From assembly GCF_011319475.1 (NCBI RefSeq), contig NZ_RCMC01000037.1, positions 29,342 to 37,149 of the forward strand: 7,808 nt of DNA, given 5' to 3'. Source of the DNA: Candidatus Nitrosotalea sp. FS. GTDB taxonomy: Archaea > Thermoproteota > Nitrososphaeria > Nitrososphaerales > Nitrosopumilaceae. Under the pieces are notes generated by a model. That model did not search any database. It worked only from the letters and a program-made list of their open reading frames with translations, and was not told the origin of the DNA. The translations under genes were made by a program, and so were the position numbers. Numbering within the stretch: position 1 is the stretch's first letter; every line of letters begins with the position of its first letter. Of the stretch, positions 1 through 7,184 are shown piece after piece.

Positions 1-938
1 CTTGACCACAACCCTGCAACTCTCTTTATCCAGATAGGCATAGATTCATGCGTCATATTCTGCGTTTTTTCACTGTTAAAAATATAGGCCCACACAATTC
101 CAGGCTTTGTGTTATCTTTCAAATAGCCGCTTAGAAATACATCATTTTTTACTTGAAAGAATGAATTTTCAGAGATGTTATTTGTTCTTAAAGTAATTTT
201 TGAGCTATTTCCAAATGCAGGATAGTCTGTAAAGCTAAAAACTTTGATAGTAAATGTTCCATTGTTTGTCTGGTCAGAAGAGATTTCTTTTGTAATCATT
301 TTTCCTCCGGCTTTATCAACAAGATCAGATGCAAATTGTGTTTGCAGATAGTTTATTATTTTATGATCAGGGTCAGCAAAAGAATAATCAATATTCCCTT
401 CAGGTTGTAGGTTACATGCCTCCTGTTGCCATATTGATGAACCCTTTATGGCATTAATCATGAGTTGACCATGAAGCAGTTCATGGTATAGTATGACCAA
501 ATTTTCAATATTGTGCAATCGCGGATCTGTTTGGGTATCATTTGATATTACCTTTGGATTAATTCGAAGTTCGTTATTGCAATCTAGAGAAATCTTTCCA
601 TCTTGAGTGGTTTGAGAGCAATGCCACGTGTAGGAGCCTCCCGTAACTAGATCTTGATGAACTGTATTTTCATCAAACTTTGCCAAACTAGTTTTTACAT
701 TTGTTATAACTTGATTATTGGTATCATGTAAGTTACAAGAAAAAGTGATTATCATCTGTTTTTGAAACGTTTCAATCACATCAGATACATCTTGTTTTGG
801 TGCATTTACTGTCTCAAATTGGACAAGTAACTGATCAAAGATGGTTTTTTCTTCGCTTGTTGGAGGTTCGTATAATGCATATGCAGGAACAATATTTACA
901 ATCAATACTAGACTAAAAAGCAGGACATACTTCAACAA
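1..938 (-). CDS. Secreted HExxH (metallopeptidase-like) protein, 3' end beyond window
   Basis: An uninterrupted reading frame of 312 codons runs from a TTG at 936-938 to the window edge without a stop, so the C-terminus is missing. An in-frame TAA at 954-956 leaves only two adjacent TTG codons (936-938 or 933-935) as plausible starts; the first in-frame ATG is 62 codons in and would remove the signal peptide. Residues 1-21 form a signal peptide (short basic start, hydrophobic core, cleavage after an AYA motif). Residues 152-156 read HELLH, the HExxH zinc-binding and catalytic signature, inside a helix-like stretch (about 145-163). Possible third ligands are Glu173, Asp189 or His192. Cysteines at 68, 107, 120 and 175 could form disulfides outside the cell. 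The part after residue 220 looks beta-rich. I do not recognise a named family, and peptidase activity is inferred from the motif alone. It lies 23 nt downstream of the glycoside-hydrolase-like gene, which is also exported, so co-transcription is plausible. Confidence 0.8.
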   Translation of the reverse strand, partial: MLKYVLLFSLVLIVNIVPAYALYEPPTSEEKTIFDQLLVQFETVNAPKQDVSDVIETFQKQMIITFSCNLHDTNNQVITNVKTSLAKFDENTVHQDLVTGGSYTWHCSQTTQDGKISLDCNNELRINPKVISNDTQTDPRLHNIENLVILYHELLHGQLMINAIKGSSIWQQEACNLQPEGNIDYSFADPDHKIINYLQTQFASDLVDKAGGKMITKEISSDQTNNGTFTIKVFSFTDYPAFGNSSKITLRTNNISENSFFQVKNDVFLSGYLKDNTKPGIVWAYIFNSEKTQNMTHESMPIWIKRVAGLWS

Positions 939-953
939 GAAAGAAGGTCGTAG

Positions 954-960
954 TTATATA
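954..960 (-). promoter_or_regulatory. TATA-like box before the HExxH gene (weak)
   Basis: The minus strand reads TATATAA here. It lies only 16-22 nt upstream of the TTG start at 938, closer than the roughly 25-30 nt expected if the transcript began at the start codon. It may therefore be chance AT-richness, with the gene transcribed from upstream. Confidence 0.2.
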
Positions 961-961
961 A

Positions 962-2098
962 TTAAGAGTTAGGCACAGATTGTATCTGATTCTTTAGTTC
1001 ATCCCATGCAGGTTTTGGGTTTTTGTTGATATCAAATAGACCTGTACCACATAGATATGCTGCAGTATTATTCAAGACCACATTGTTGCCAAATATTGAA
1101 TTACTCTCTTGGTTTAGTGAGTTGTAACAGGTATCAACAGGTCTATCATATTGTCGGTACCAAGTTAGAAACTCAAAATCAGATTGATTCTTTTTGTAAA
1201 AGTCATAGACTGTTTTTACAAACTTTTGTTGGTCTTCCTTTGTTCCATTAAGAGACGGGTCAGTACTCCAACCAATCTCCATTAATGCTATTTTCTTGCC
1301 TTGTGCAAAATCAATCATCTTTTGCAAATTAGCACTAGCCTTATCGGTACTAGTACTTTGATAATATAACAAGTCTACAGGTGCATAAGAATATGCAACA
1401 AAATCACCTTGGTTTAGTTTTCCTACAATATCACCTTGGCTGTGATTTATGATGTCATTTAGTGAAAACCAGTTTCCAAATTTGACATTTGGATGCTTTA
1501 CTTTTAATTTTTCATATACGCCATTGAAGAAATCCACGTATTGTGGAATTTCATTAGGATTATCTCTAAAGTAATTGTCTACACTACCGCCAATTATCAC
1601 ATAATCTACTATGTAATACCTTGAGAGTATGGCATCAAGAGTAGTTACTGTTTGATCCTGAAGTTTTTGATCAAGATGTGGTTTTCCCATCCAAGTAGGA
1701 AATGGACCTAGAATTTGGTTGTTGACTACAGAAAAGTAAAGTGTGACATTGAGGCCCTGTTCACGATTTAACCCCATTAGAATATCAGAGTAGCTCCAAT
1801 TGTAGGCTCCTTGTTTTGGTTCCATGAGAGGCCAAGAGAGATAGACATTGCTCCTTCCAATTCCTGTTGATGCTGCTTGAGCATATGCATTTTTGATCTC
1901 TTGAAGTGTTGGTGTTTGAGTAGGAGGCATGATAACAAGACCGAGTTTTGGATTATGTGAAGAATTTATTGGTCCAACTGAAATTGGTCCAGGTCCAGTT
2001 TGTAATTGTGGAATTACAAAGAAAATTATTGCAATTGTTATTGCAATTCCTGCTCCAATGGCAACACCAATGAGCTTCTTATTCAACAATACCCTCAA
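962..2098 (-). CDS. Membrane-anchored TIM-barrel glycoside-hydrolase-like protein with altered acid/base site
   Basis: This 378-residue protein has a basic start and one hydrophobic segment (about 9-30), followed by a Pro/Gly-rich linker (to about 48), so it is probably anchored with the bulk outside the cell. The domain from about 50 to 370 resembles clan GH-A (beta/alpha)8 hydrolases. It has an EPKQG..NW motif (93-101) like the early-barrel W..EP..G.Y.W signature. It also has MEIGW at 273-277, with Glu274 in the position of the strand-7 nucleophile. The strand-4 site, where such enzymes carry Asn-Glu, here reads IGGSVDNY (169-176), with Gly171-Ser172 in place of NE. It may therefore be a carbohydrate-binding pseudoenzyme or use an unusual mechanism. 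Cys324 and Cys350 could form a disulfide. The start codon is TTG; an in-frame TAG at 2111-2113 limits extension, and no ATG precedes the membrane segment. The substrate cannot be read from the sequence. It lies 42 nt after nrdJ, with a hairpin between. Confidence 0.8.
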   Translation of the reverse strand: MRVLLNKKLIGVAIGAGIAITIAIIFFVIPQLQTGPGPISVGPINSSHNPKLGLVIMPPTQTPTLQEIKNAYAQAASTGIGRSNVYLSWPLMEPKQGAYNWSYSDILMGLNREQGLNVTLYFSVVNNQILGPFPTWMGKPHLDQKLQDQTVTTLDAILSRYYIVDYVIIGGSVDNYFRDNPNEIPQYVDFFNGVYEKLKVKHPNVKFGNWFSLNDIINHSQGDIVGKLNQGDFVAYSYAPVDLLYYQSTSTDKASANLQKMIDFAQGKKIALMEIGWSTDPSLNGTKEDQQKFVKTVYDFYKKNQSDFEFLTWYRQYDRPVDTCYNSLNQESNSIFGNNVVLNNTAAYLCGTGLFDINKNPKPAWDELKNQIQSVPNS

Positions 2099-2126
2099 GA
2101 ATTGGAGATACTAAAAGAGTTTTGAT

Positions 2127-2144
2127 TTAGGAAAAAAATCCTAA
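2127..2144 (-). terminator. Hairpin with T-tract across the nrdJ stop codon
   Basis: A perfect 6-bp inverted repeat (TTAGGA / TCCTAA) encloses a loop of six T on the minus strand, giving a seven-T run directly after the nrdJ stop. Archaeal polymerases terminate at T-rich coding-strand tracts, so this is a plausible, perhaps partial, terminator between nrdJ and the glycoside-hydrolase-like gene. Termination itself is not demonstrated. Confidence 0.4.
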
Positions 2145-4798
2145 CCAGATGTACAGCCGCTATATCCGCATTCTATGCACACACTGCATCCCTCTGCAAA
2201 TACCAAGTTGTTTTTGCATGTAGGACACAATCTTTCTTCCATTTGTTCTGGAGTAAGTGCTGGTGCCGGAGTAGATTGCAGATTATCTGGAATTTTTATT
2301 TGAAGTGCTCTTTCTATCTCAGTTTTCAGATATGCGTTTGTGACATTCTTTGAGATATAGTCCGTGACATAACCACTTGGGCTTACTTGGAAGTTCTTTT
2401 GAACATTGTTTCCAGTCATATGCAATACTTGTTCATGTCTTGAGCCATCACGGAATACAGTGATTCCTTTTAGACCAAGATCATGTGCAAGCAGATATGC
2501 AGCTTTTACATCATCAGATGATACGTCATTTGGCATATTGATTGTCTTTGCAATAGCATTACCTATCCAGCGCTGCCATACTCCTTGAGCCATCAAGTGA
2601 TCTGCCCAGTGAATGTCCATTGCTGTGACAAATATCTTTTGCATCCATTCTGGAATTTCAGCGATTCCTTTTACTGAACCATAATTGTTTGCAATCTTTT
2701 CAAGAATTTGATCGGTGTATAACCCATGTTCTTTTAGTACTGCTTCAAAGATTTTGTTAGTGTAGAAGAATCTACCTACTGTAACTCTCTTTTCAAAGAC
2801 TAGAGCAAACATTGGCTCCATTCCGTTTGAACAGTCAGATATCATTGACAGTGTACCAGTCGGAGCAACCGTTGTTGTCAGAACGTTTCTGATACCATGC
2901 TTCTGAATCTTGGCAATTAGAGCATCCCAGTCATATGTACGGGCACTCTTTGGTTTCTCATAATATCCAGCAACAGGAATTTTACCTTCTGGATATTCTG
3001 TTTTTGAGCATAGTGGGAATGATCCTCGTGTCTTTGCAAGTGCAACACTTTCTTCCATGGAATAGTATGTCAATGCTTCAGCAAGCTTCTCTTGGAACTC
3101 ATATCCTTCTTGTGAGTTGTATGGAATTCGTAATTTGAACAAGAGATCTGCAACTCCCATTACTCCAAGTCCAATTCTTCTAGAATCTTTTGATGCCTTG
3201 TCAATTTCTGGAATTGGATATGTATTAACATCTATTACGTTGTCAAGGAATCTTGTTGTCTTTCGTATGGTTTCTTCATATCGTTGCCAGTCAAATTCGT
3301 ATTGACCATCTGCTTTTCTCTTGACATAATTAGATAGATTGATCGATCCAAGATTGCAGGATTCGTATGGATAGAGACTTTGTTCTCCACATGGATTTGT
3401 TGCTCGTATTGGGTGACCTCTTGCTTTTGCAAAAACATTGTATTTGTTTATGATATCAAAGAAGATCAATCCTGGTTCACCACTCTTCCATGCAGAAAGT
3501 GCAATCAAGTCAATCAAGTGATGTGCATTTATTTCTCTCACAGGAGCTTTGTCTTTTGGATGTCTAAGAGTGAATTTTCCATCTGCTGAGTTAACTAGTG
3601 CTTCCCAAAAGTCTTCCCAAACTCCTACACTTACGTTAAAGTTCTCTAGAACACCTGGTTTTGTTTTTGCAGTGATGAATTTTTCAATATCTGGATGCCA
3701 TGCCTCTATGATTCCCATATTTGCACCCCTTCGTTTACCGCCTTGTTTTACTACTTCAGTAACTGTGTTAATGATGTTCATAAAAGAGACAGGACCTGAG
3801 GCTACTCCAGATGTGGATGCCACCATATCTCCTTCTTGTCTCAAATCTGAATAGTTGATTCCAACTCCGCCTCCTGATTTGAATATCAATGCTGCGTCTG
3901 ATGATGATTTCATGATCTTTTCCATATCATCTTCCATTGCAAGCACAAAGCATGCAGAAAGCTGGCCTAATCGTGCACCAGCATTCATCATAGTTGGTGA
4001 GTTAGGTAGAAAGTCTTGTGCAACCATAAGATCAGCACCTTCTTTGATTCGTTCAGTATATTGCTCAAACTTGTTTGCAGCTAACATAGTCAACAATTCT
4101 CTAAAGCTGACTTTCATCTGGCCATGTTTTGCCAAATCTATGTAGTGGTTTATCAGGGATCTAAAGTGATATTTGTTAAGATAGTATTTTCCTATCTTGA
4201 ATTTATAATTAAAGTCATCAAGTTTGTCAAGGTACCGTGCTGCTTCCTCTGTATTTTGAGTATTTCCTCCTTCAAGTTGGAATACAGATGGATCTCTAAT
4301 GATATCTGCAAGGCCTACCAAGATAGCAACTCTTTCAAACATTTCTCCTGGGCTTTCAGTTATCTGGCCTTTGTTATTTCTAAGCAGGTATCTAGATGCA
4401 AGAACTCTCAAGCAATTAAGATCAAATTTCTTTGCAACACTATCAAGTGACTTGGATTCAAGTACTTTCATCTTTTCTTCTCTGACTCTTCGTCGCTCGT
4501 GTCTGTATAGGATGTATGCCTTTGCGATCTCGCTAAGTCCCTCTTCAATCAGAGTAGACTCGACCATATCTTGAACATCTTCTACACTTGGTGCTTCAGA
4601 ACCAGAAAATCCTCGATTCACGAGTTTTGCAAGAACATGATTAGCAAGTTTGTCTGCCAATCCATGATCTGATTGTCCGCAAGCAACAAGTGCTTTGTAG
4701 ATTGCGTTTGAAATTTTATCTCTTTGGAAATCCGAGACTCGACCATCGCGCTTCTTTACTTGAATGATCGAATTTTCTATTTGTGAAAAATCTGTCAA
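2141..4798 (-). CDS. nrdJ: Adenosylcobalamin-dependent (class II) ribonucleotide reductase
   Basis: Class II ribonucleotide reductase of 885 residues, which makes deoxyribonucleotides in the cytoplasm using a B12-generated thiyl radical. An N-terminal ATP cone (about 11-105) has the canonical KRDG loop at 16-19, the allosteric site for ATP/dATP. The catalytic barrel contains NPCGE (468-472), equivalent to Asn437/Cys439/Glu441 of the E. coli enzyme, so Cys470 is the thiyl radical residue. Cys283 (SACF) and Cys481 (SCNLGS) match the substrate-reducing pair. APTGT (645-649) and a Gly-rich GGGVGI (309-314) are further family motifs. The C-terminus is a Cys-rich tail (CPTC at 858-861, then Cys871, 874, 877, 882) typical of the NrdJ type that carries reducing equivalents to the active site. 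It appears intact and full length. The start is TTG with GGGGAG 4 nt upstream; the next ATG would cut into the ATP cone. It follows an NrdD-like regulator candidate, and its use implies a cobalamin supply. Confidence 0.96.
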   Translation of the reverse strand: MTDFSQIENSIIQVKKRDGRVSDFQRDKISNAIYKALVACGQSDHGLADKLANHVLAKLVNRGFSGSEAPSVEDVQDMVESTLIEEGLSEIAKAYILYRHERRRVREEKMKVLESKSLDSVAKKFDLNCLRVLASRYLLRNNKGQITESPGEMFERVAILVGLADIIRDPSVFQLEGGNTQNTEEAARYLDKLDDFNYKFKIGKYYLNKYHFRSLINHYIDLAKHGQMKVSFRELLTMLAANKFEQYTERIKEGADLMVAQDFLPNSPTMMNAGARLGQLSACFVLAMEDDMEKIMKSSSDAALIFKSGGGVGINYSDLRQEGDMVASTSGVASGPVSFMNIINTVTEVVKQGGKRRGANMGIIEAWHPDIEKFITAKTKPGVLENFNVSVGVWEDFWEALVNSADGKFTLRHPKDKAPVREINAHHLIDLIALSAWKSGEPGLIFFDIINKYNVFAKARGHPIRATNPCGEQSLYPYESCNLGSINLSNYVKRKADGQYEFDWQRYEETIRKTTRFLDNVIDVNTYPIPEIDKASKDSRRIGLGVMGVADLLFKLRIPYNSQEGYEFQEKLAEALTYYSMEESVALAKTRGSFPLCSKTEYPEGKIPVAGYYEKPKSARTYDWDALIAKIQKHGIRNVLTTTVAPTGTLSMISDCSNGMEPMFALVFEKRVTVGRFFYTNKIFEAVLKEHGLYTDQILEKIANNYGSVKGIAEIPEWMQKIFVTAMDIHWADHLMAQGVWQRWIGNAIAKTINMPNDVSSDDVKAAYLLAHDLGLKGITVFRDGSRHEQVLHMTGNNVQKNFQVSPSGYVTDYISKNVTNAYLKTEIERALQIKIPDNLQSTPAPALTPEQMEERLCPTCKNNLVFAEGCSVCIECGYSGCTSG

Positions 4799-4802
4799 AT
4801 TA

Positions 4803-4808
4803 CTCCCC
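4803..4808 (-). promoter_or_regulatory. Shine-Dalgarno-like site supporting the nrdJ TTG start
   Basis: The minus strand carries GGGGAG four nucleotides before the TTG at 4796-4798. This partial match to the anti-SD sequence supports translation from TTG, for which no in-frame ATG alternative exists before codon 78. Confidence 0.45.
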
Positions 4809-4829
4809 TTACCCCTATCAAATGGCAGT

Positions 4830-4837
4830 TAATTAAA
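4830..4837 (-). promoter_or_regulatory. Putative TATA box of nrdJ
   Basis: TTTAATTA on the minus strand lies 32-39 nt before the nrdJ start, which would place transcription onset about 8-12 nt ahead of the TTG and just include the GGGGAG site. A similar TTAATTA element lies upstream of the NrdD-like gene. The assignment rests on position and sequence only. Confidence 0.4.
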
Positions 4838-4934
4838 CACTGCGGCAAAAAATAATTTTCAAAAGCTAAACTTTGGATCAATTTTGTTGACACCGTTACG
4901 ATTTCCATGGTATTAGATCATCTTACAGTAAAAT

Positions 4935-4956
4935 AAATTTTGATAAAATTTTGATA
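4935..4956. repeat. Tandem 11-bp direct repeat in the nrdJ upstream region
   Basis: Two exact adjacent copies of AAATTTTGATA occupy 4935-4945 and 4946-4956 in the 220-bp intergenic region before nrdJ. The ATTTTG core recurs at 4980-4985 and 4881-4886. The 11-bp and 32-bp offsets between the upper three copies are near whole helical turns, as expected for operator half-sites. AT-richness lowers the significance. Confidence 0.5.
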
Positions 4957-4998
4957 TATAATCTGAAATTAATTCAAAAATTTTGTTCACTAAATTAT

Positions 4999-5021
4999 TA
5001 GCCGTTCCTGTGTGAAGGCTA
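4999..5021 (-). terminator. Hairpin at the end of the NrdD-like gene
   Basis: Starting at the TAG stop, the minus strand folds as TAGCC + TTC pairing with GAA + GGCTA, giving an eight-pair stem with one bulged C and a loop ACACAG. AT-rich sequence with a five-T run follows about 20 nt further on. It may end the upstream transcript or protect its 3' end; this is inferred from sequence. Confidence 0.4.
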
Positions 5022-7115
5022 TGCTAGTATGTAAGGAGACTTACATACAGAACACTTTTCAGCGATCTTTTCCTCCTTGAGACCACAGTTACTGCATATA
5101 GGTACTTTTTTGATAGGTCTGAAAGATCCCAATAGATCACCTGCCTTTTCTATTGCCTTCTTTATTCCTGAGGAATCCATTGCATCTGGGATCTTTAATT
5201 GGACCAAGAGGCCGCCGTTAAGTATTTTTGAGAAATAATTAGATTCTACGATCTTTTCGTTCTTAGGAGTCATCTCCGCCATCTCAGAGGCATCAAGAAT
5301 AACCCCTTCTGAATACGATTCTCCCATTACGTGATTGTTAATTGACATTTTACCATATTTTTCACCATCAAGAGACGAGAAACGGCTTGCAGCATCACTC
5401 TCAGTCATGGTCACAATGACATTGTCGCCCATCTCTTTTCCTTTCTTTGTGGCTACCTCCATAGCGGTGTTTATCACTTTGGCAAGGATTTCGTGTCCTG
5501 CCTTGTTATTTTCATATCCAAGAATACCATAAACTGCCTCCTTGAGGCCTATCAGATTAACAACAAGTGTAACCGATCCCTTTTGCATGTATTGAGTATT
5601 GTTTGCAAGTATTGGGTTAAGACCACGTCTTGTTAGATCAGATATCTCCTTCTTTCTTAGAGACATGGCTGCTAGTGCAGGTTTCATCAACAGTGCAAGT
5701 CTTGCTCTGAAATAAGTTTCGTCTTTGTTAGATTCAAAGGCAAGTCTTGGCATATTGATCGATAAAGATTCTAGATTGATAGAAGTCGTTCCGACATTCT
5801 TTGTATCTCCTCGTGCTAATCCTTTGTTAGATACTAATCCTTTAGCAAACATAATGTGTCCACCCAAGGCAATTACATCTGCCAAAGTTTCTGAATAGTC
5901 GCTTATCTTGGCCTTTTCATAATCAATAATCAATCCTATCGAAGGAAGCGGTGTAGACTTTACATATTTCTTGTAGGCTTGAAGAACAGTTCCAACCATC
6001 TTTGGTTCTGTTCCTATAGAAATTCTAAATGAAGCAAGTGTTCCATTCTTTCCGTATTTGGGTCCTGTAGATATTTTTGCAAAACAACTTGCAAGTTTTT
6101 CTTCAATTTCAGGCAAATTCTTGGAATATTTTTGTAATACTGCAACCAATCCATCCATCACTATTTCTTGTGATGCTTCTTTTATCAGAAGACAAGTAAG
6201 TAAGGATAAGGAAGTGAATAGGTCATCTAATGAGCTTGGTGATGAAGTCCTCGTTACGCCTAGGAATTTTCCTCTCAAGTCAACTCCTTCTTCTATGAGT
6301 TCCTTAATGTTTACAAATATGGTATCTGGAAGAAGTGACCACAATCCAGCATTAGTAATGTGAAGATCTCCTGAGAGATGAGAATCAGCCACATCCTTAG
6401 GCAGAGTATTTAAAACGAGATATTCTCCAAAGACATTCTGTCCTGTTTTAAACAACAGGCCTTCAACTCCATTATGAATGCCATCTACATTAGTCAACAT
6501 CTCATGAATGTCATAGCCAGGTAAGCCAAATCTTGCTAGTTTGTGCCTGTAATCTTCATGACCTTGTTCTAGGAGTACAGAGTTGACCATTTCGCGTATA
6601 AGAGAGGATGTAAGATATGATGTTTGGAATTTGTATATTCGATTCTCTACTTCCTCGGTAATTTTTTGAGCAAGCTCAAGTGGGAGACTACCCTCTCGAA
6701 CCAACGATTGAATGATCTTGTGAGAATTGAATTCTTCTATGGATTCATGCGAAGTCCTAACGTACATCTTGCCACTTTCAATGATAGATCGCTCCTCAAT
6801 CTGTCTTGCAAGACTTAGGACCAATTTTCCCAAATTGGTAATAGTATATCGCCTTTCAGATTTGTTCAGGGCTACAAGAGATTGTCTTAGTAATTTTCTC
6901 AAGTGATATGCAAACTTGCCACTTTCTTTTTTAGACTTAAAGCCGGCAAGTGATTTTAATTCAGAATAAGTGAGAGGTCCTTTGGAGTTTAGTATACGTA
7001 AAATATCAATTCTGTTTGGACTTGCCATAACAGAGAAGATCATTCTTACACGCTTTGATGCTGATTGTAATATTCCACCACGTTTTGGATCGCCAAAGTC
7101 CTCGCTAAGTTCCAT
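5019..7115 (-). CDS. Winged-helix / ATP-cone / NrdD-like protein lacking the glycyl-radical segment (putative RNR regulator)
   Basis: This 698-residue fusion has three parts. Residues about 20-108 are an ArsR-type winged helix (MIFSVMASPNRIDILRIL is the typical first helix). Residues about 117-198 are an ATP cone of the archaeal NrdD type (VRTS start, LIREMVNSVLLEQG at 172-185, ending GLPGYD). The rest follows anaerobic ribonucleotide reductase NrdD: SGDLHITNAG (248-257), SINMPRLAF (452-460), a LIGLKEAVYGILGYE block (521-535), and a C-terminal zinc site Cys674/677/688/691. The chain ends seven residues after Cys691, before the RVxGY glycyl-radical motif of true NrdD. The region where the radical Cys is expected (about 424-440) has no cysteine; Cys308 and Cys344 are the only others. 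It therefore should not reduce ribonucleotides. Being upstream of nrdJ and carrying a DNA-binding domain, it is probably a nucleotide-sensing regulator, by analogy with NrdR. The start ATG is 23-29 nt below a TATA-like box. Domain calls are strong; the function is inferred. Confidence 0.88.
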   Translation of the reverse strand: MELSEDFGDPKRGGILQSASKRVRMIFSVMASPNRIDILRILNSKGPLTYSELKSLAGFKSKKESGKFAYHLRKLLRQSLVALNKSERRYTITNLGKLVLSLARQIEERSIIESGKMYVRTSHESIEEFNSHKIIQSLVREGSLPLELAQKITEEVENRIYKFQTSYLTSSLIREMVNSVLLEQGHEDYRHKLARFGLPGYDIHEMLTNVDGIHNGVEGLLFKTGQNVFGEYLVLNTLPKDVADSHLSGDLHITNAGLWSLLPDTIFVNIKELIEEGVDLRGKFLGVTRTSSPSSLDDLFTSLSLLTCLLIKEASQEIVMDGLVAVLQKYSKNLPEIEEKLASCFAKISTGPKYGKNGTLASFRISIGTEPKMVGTVLQAYKKYVKSTPLPSIGLIIDYEKAKISDYSETLADVIALGGHIMFAKGLVSNKGLARGDTKNVGTTSINLESLSINMPRLAFESNKDETYFRARLALLMKPALAAMSLRKKEISDLTRRGLNPILANNTQYMQKGSVTLVVNLIGLKEAVYGILGYENNKAGHEILAKVINTAMEVATKKGKEMGDNVIVTMTESDAASRFSSLDGEKYGKMSINNHVMGESYSEGVILDASEMAEMTPKNEKIVESNYFSKILNGGLLVQLKIPDAMDSSGIKKAIEKAGDLLGSFRPIKKVPICSNCGLKEEKIAEKCSVCKSPYILA

Positions 7116-7137
7116 GGAATTGTCTAGAGGGTATCGG

Positions 7138-7144
7138 TAATTAA
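7138..7144 (-). promoter_or_regulatory. Putative TATA box of the NrdD-like gene
   Basis: TTAATTA on the minus strand lies 23-29 nt upstream of the ATG at 7115. That is the spacing expected when transcription starts at or next to the start codon, consistent with a leaderless mRNA. No convincing Shine-Dalgarno sequence precedes the ATG. Confidence 0.45.
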
Positions 7145-7184
7145 GATTTTTGACTAAATTGATAGTAAGAAGAAGCTTTTTAGA

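Noticed and set aside
3235..3438. Minus-strand 67-residue frame inside nrdJ
   Set aside because: It overlaps the nrdJ radical-site coding sequence in another frame and shows no domain features.
3549..4145. Plus-strand open frames of 96-101 residues inside nrdJ
   Set aside because: They are shadows of strongly conserved nrdJ coding sequence, including the Cys283 region, on the other strand.
4913..4920. Shared 8-mer TTAGATCA in the nrdJ upstream region and at 7180-7187 as a common operator
   Set aside because: The same 8-mer also occurs inside coding sequence near 5633 and at 7180 overlaps a stop codon, so it looks like chance in AT-rich DNA.
4999..5021. Frameshifted glycyl-radical tail after the NrdD-like stop
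   Set aside because: No reading frame after the stop encodes an RVxGY-like motif, and the sequence soon becomes AT-rich non-coding DNA with a hairpin.
5019..7115. Active anaerobic ribonucleotide reductase (NrdD)
   Set aside because: The chain ends before the glycyl-radical motif and the finger-loop cysteine is absent, so an annotation as functional NrdD would be misleading.
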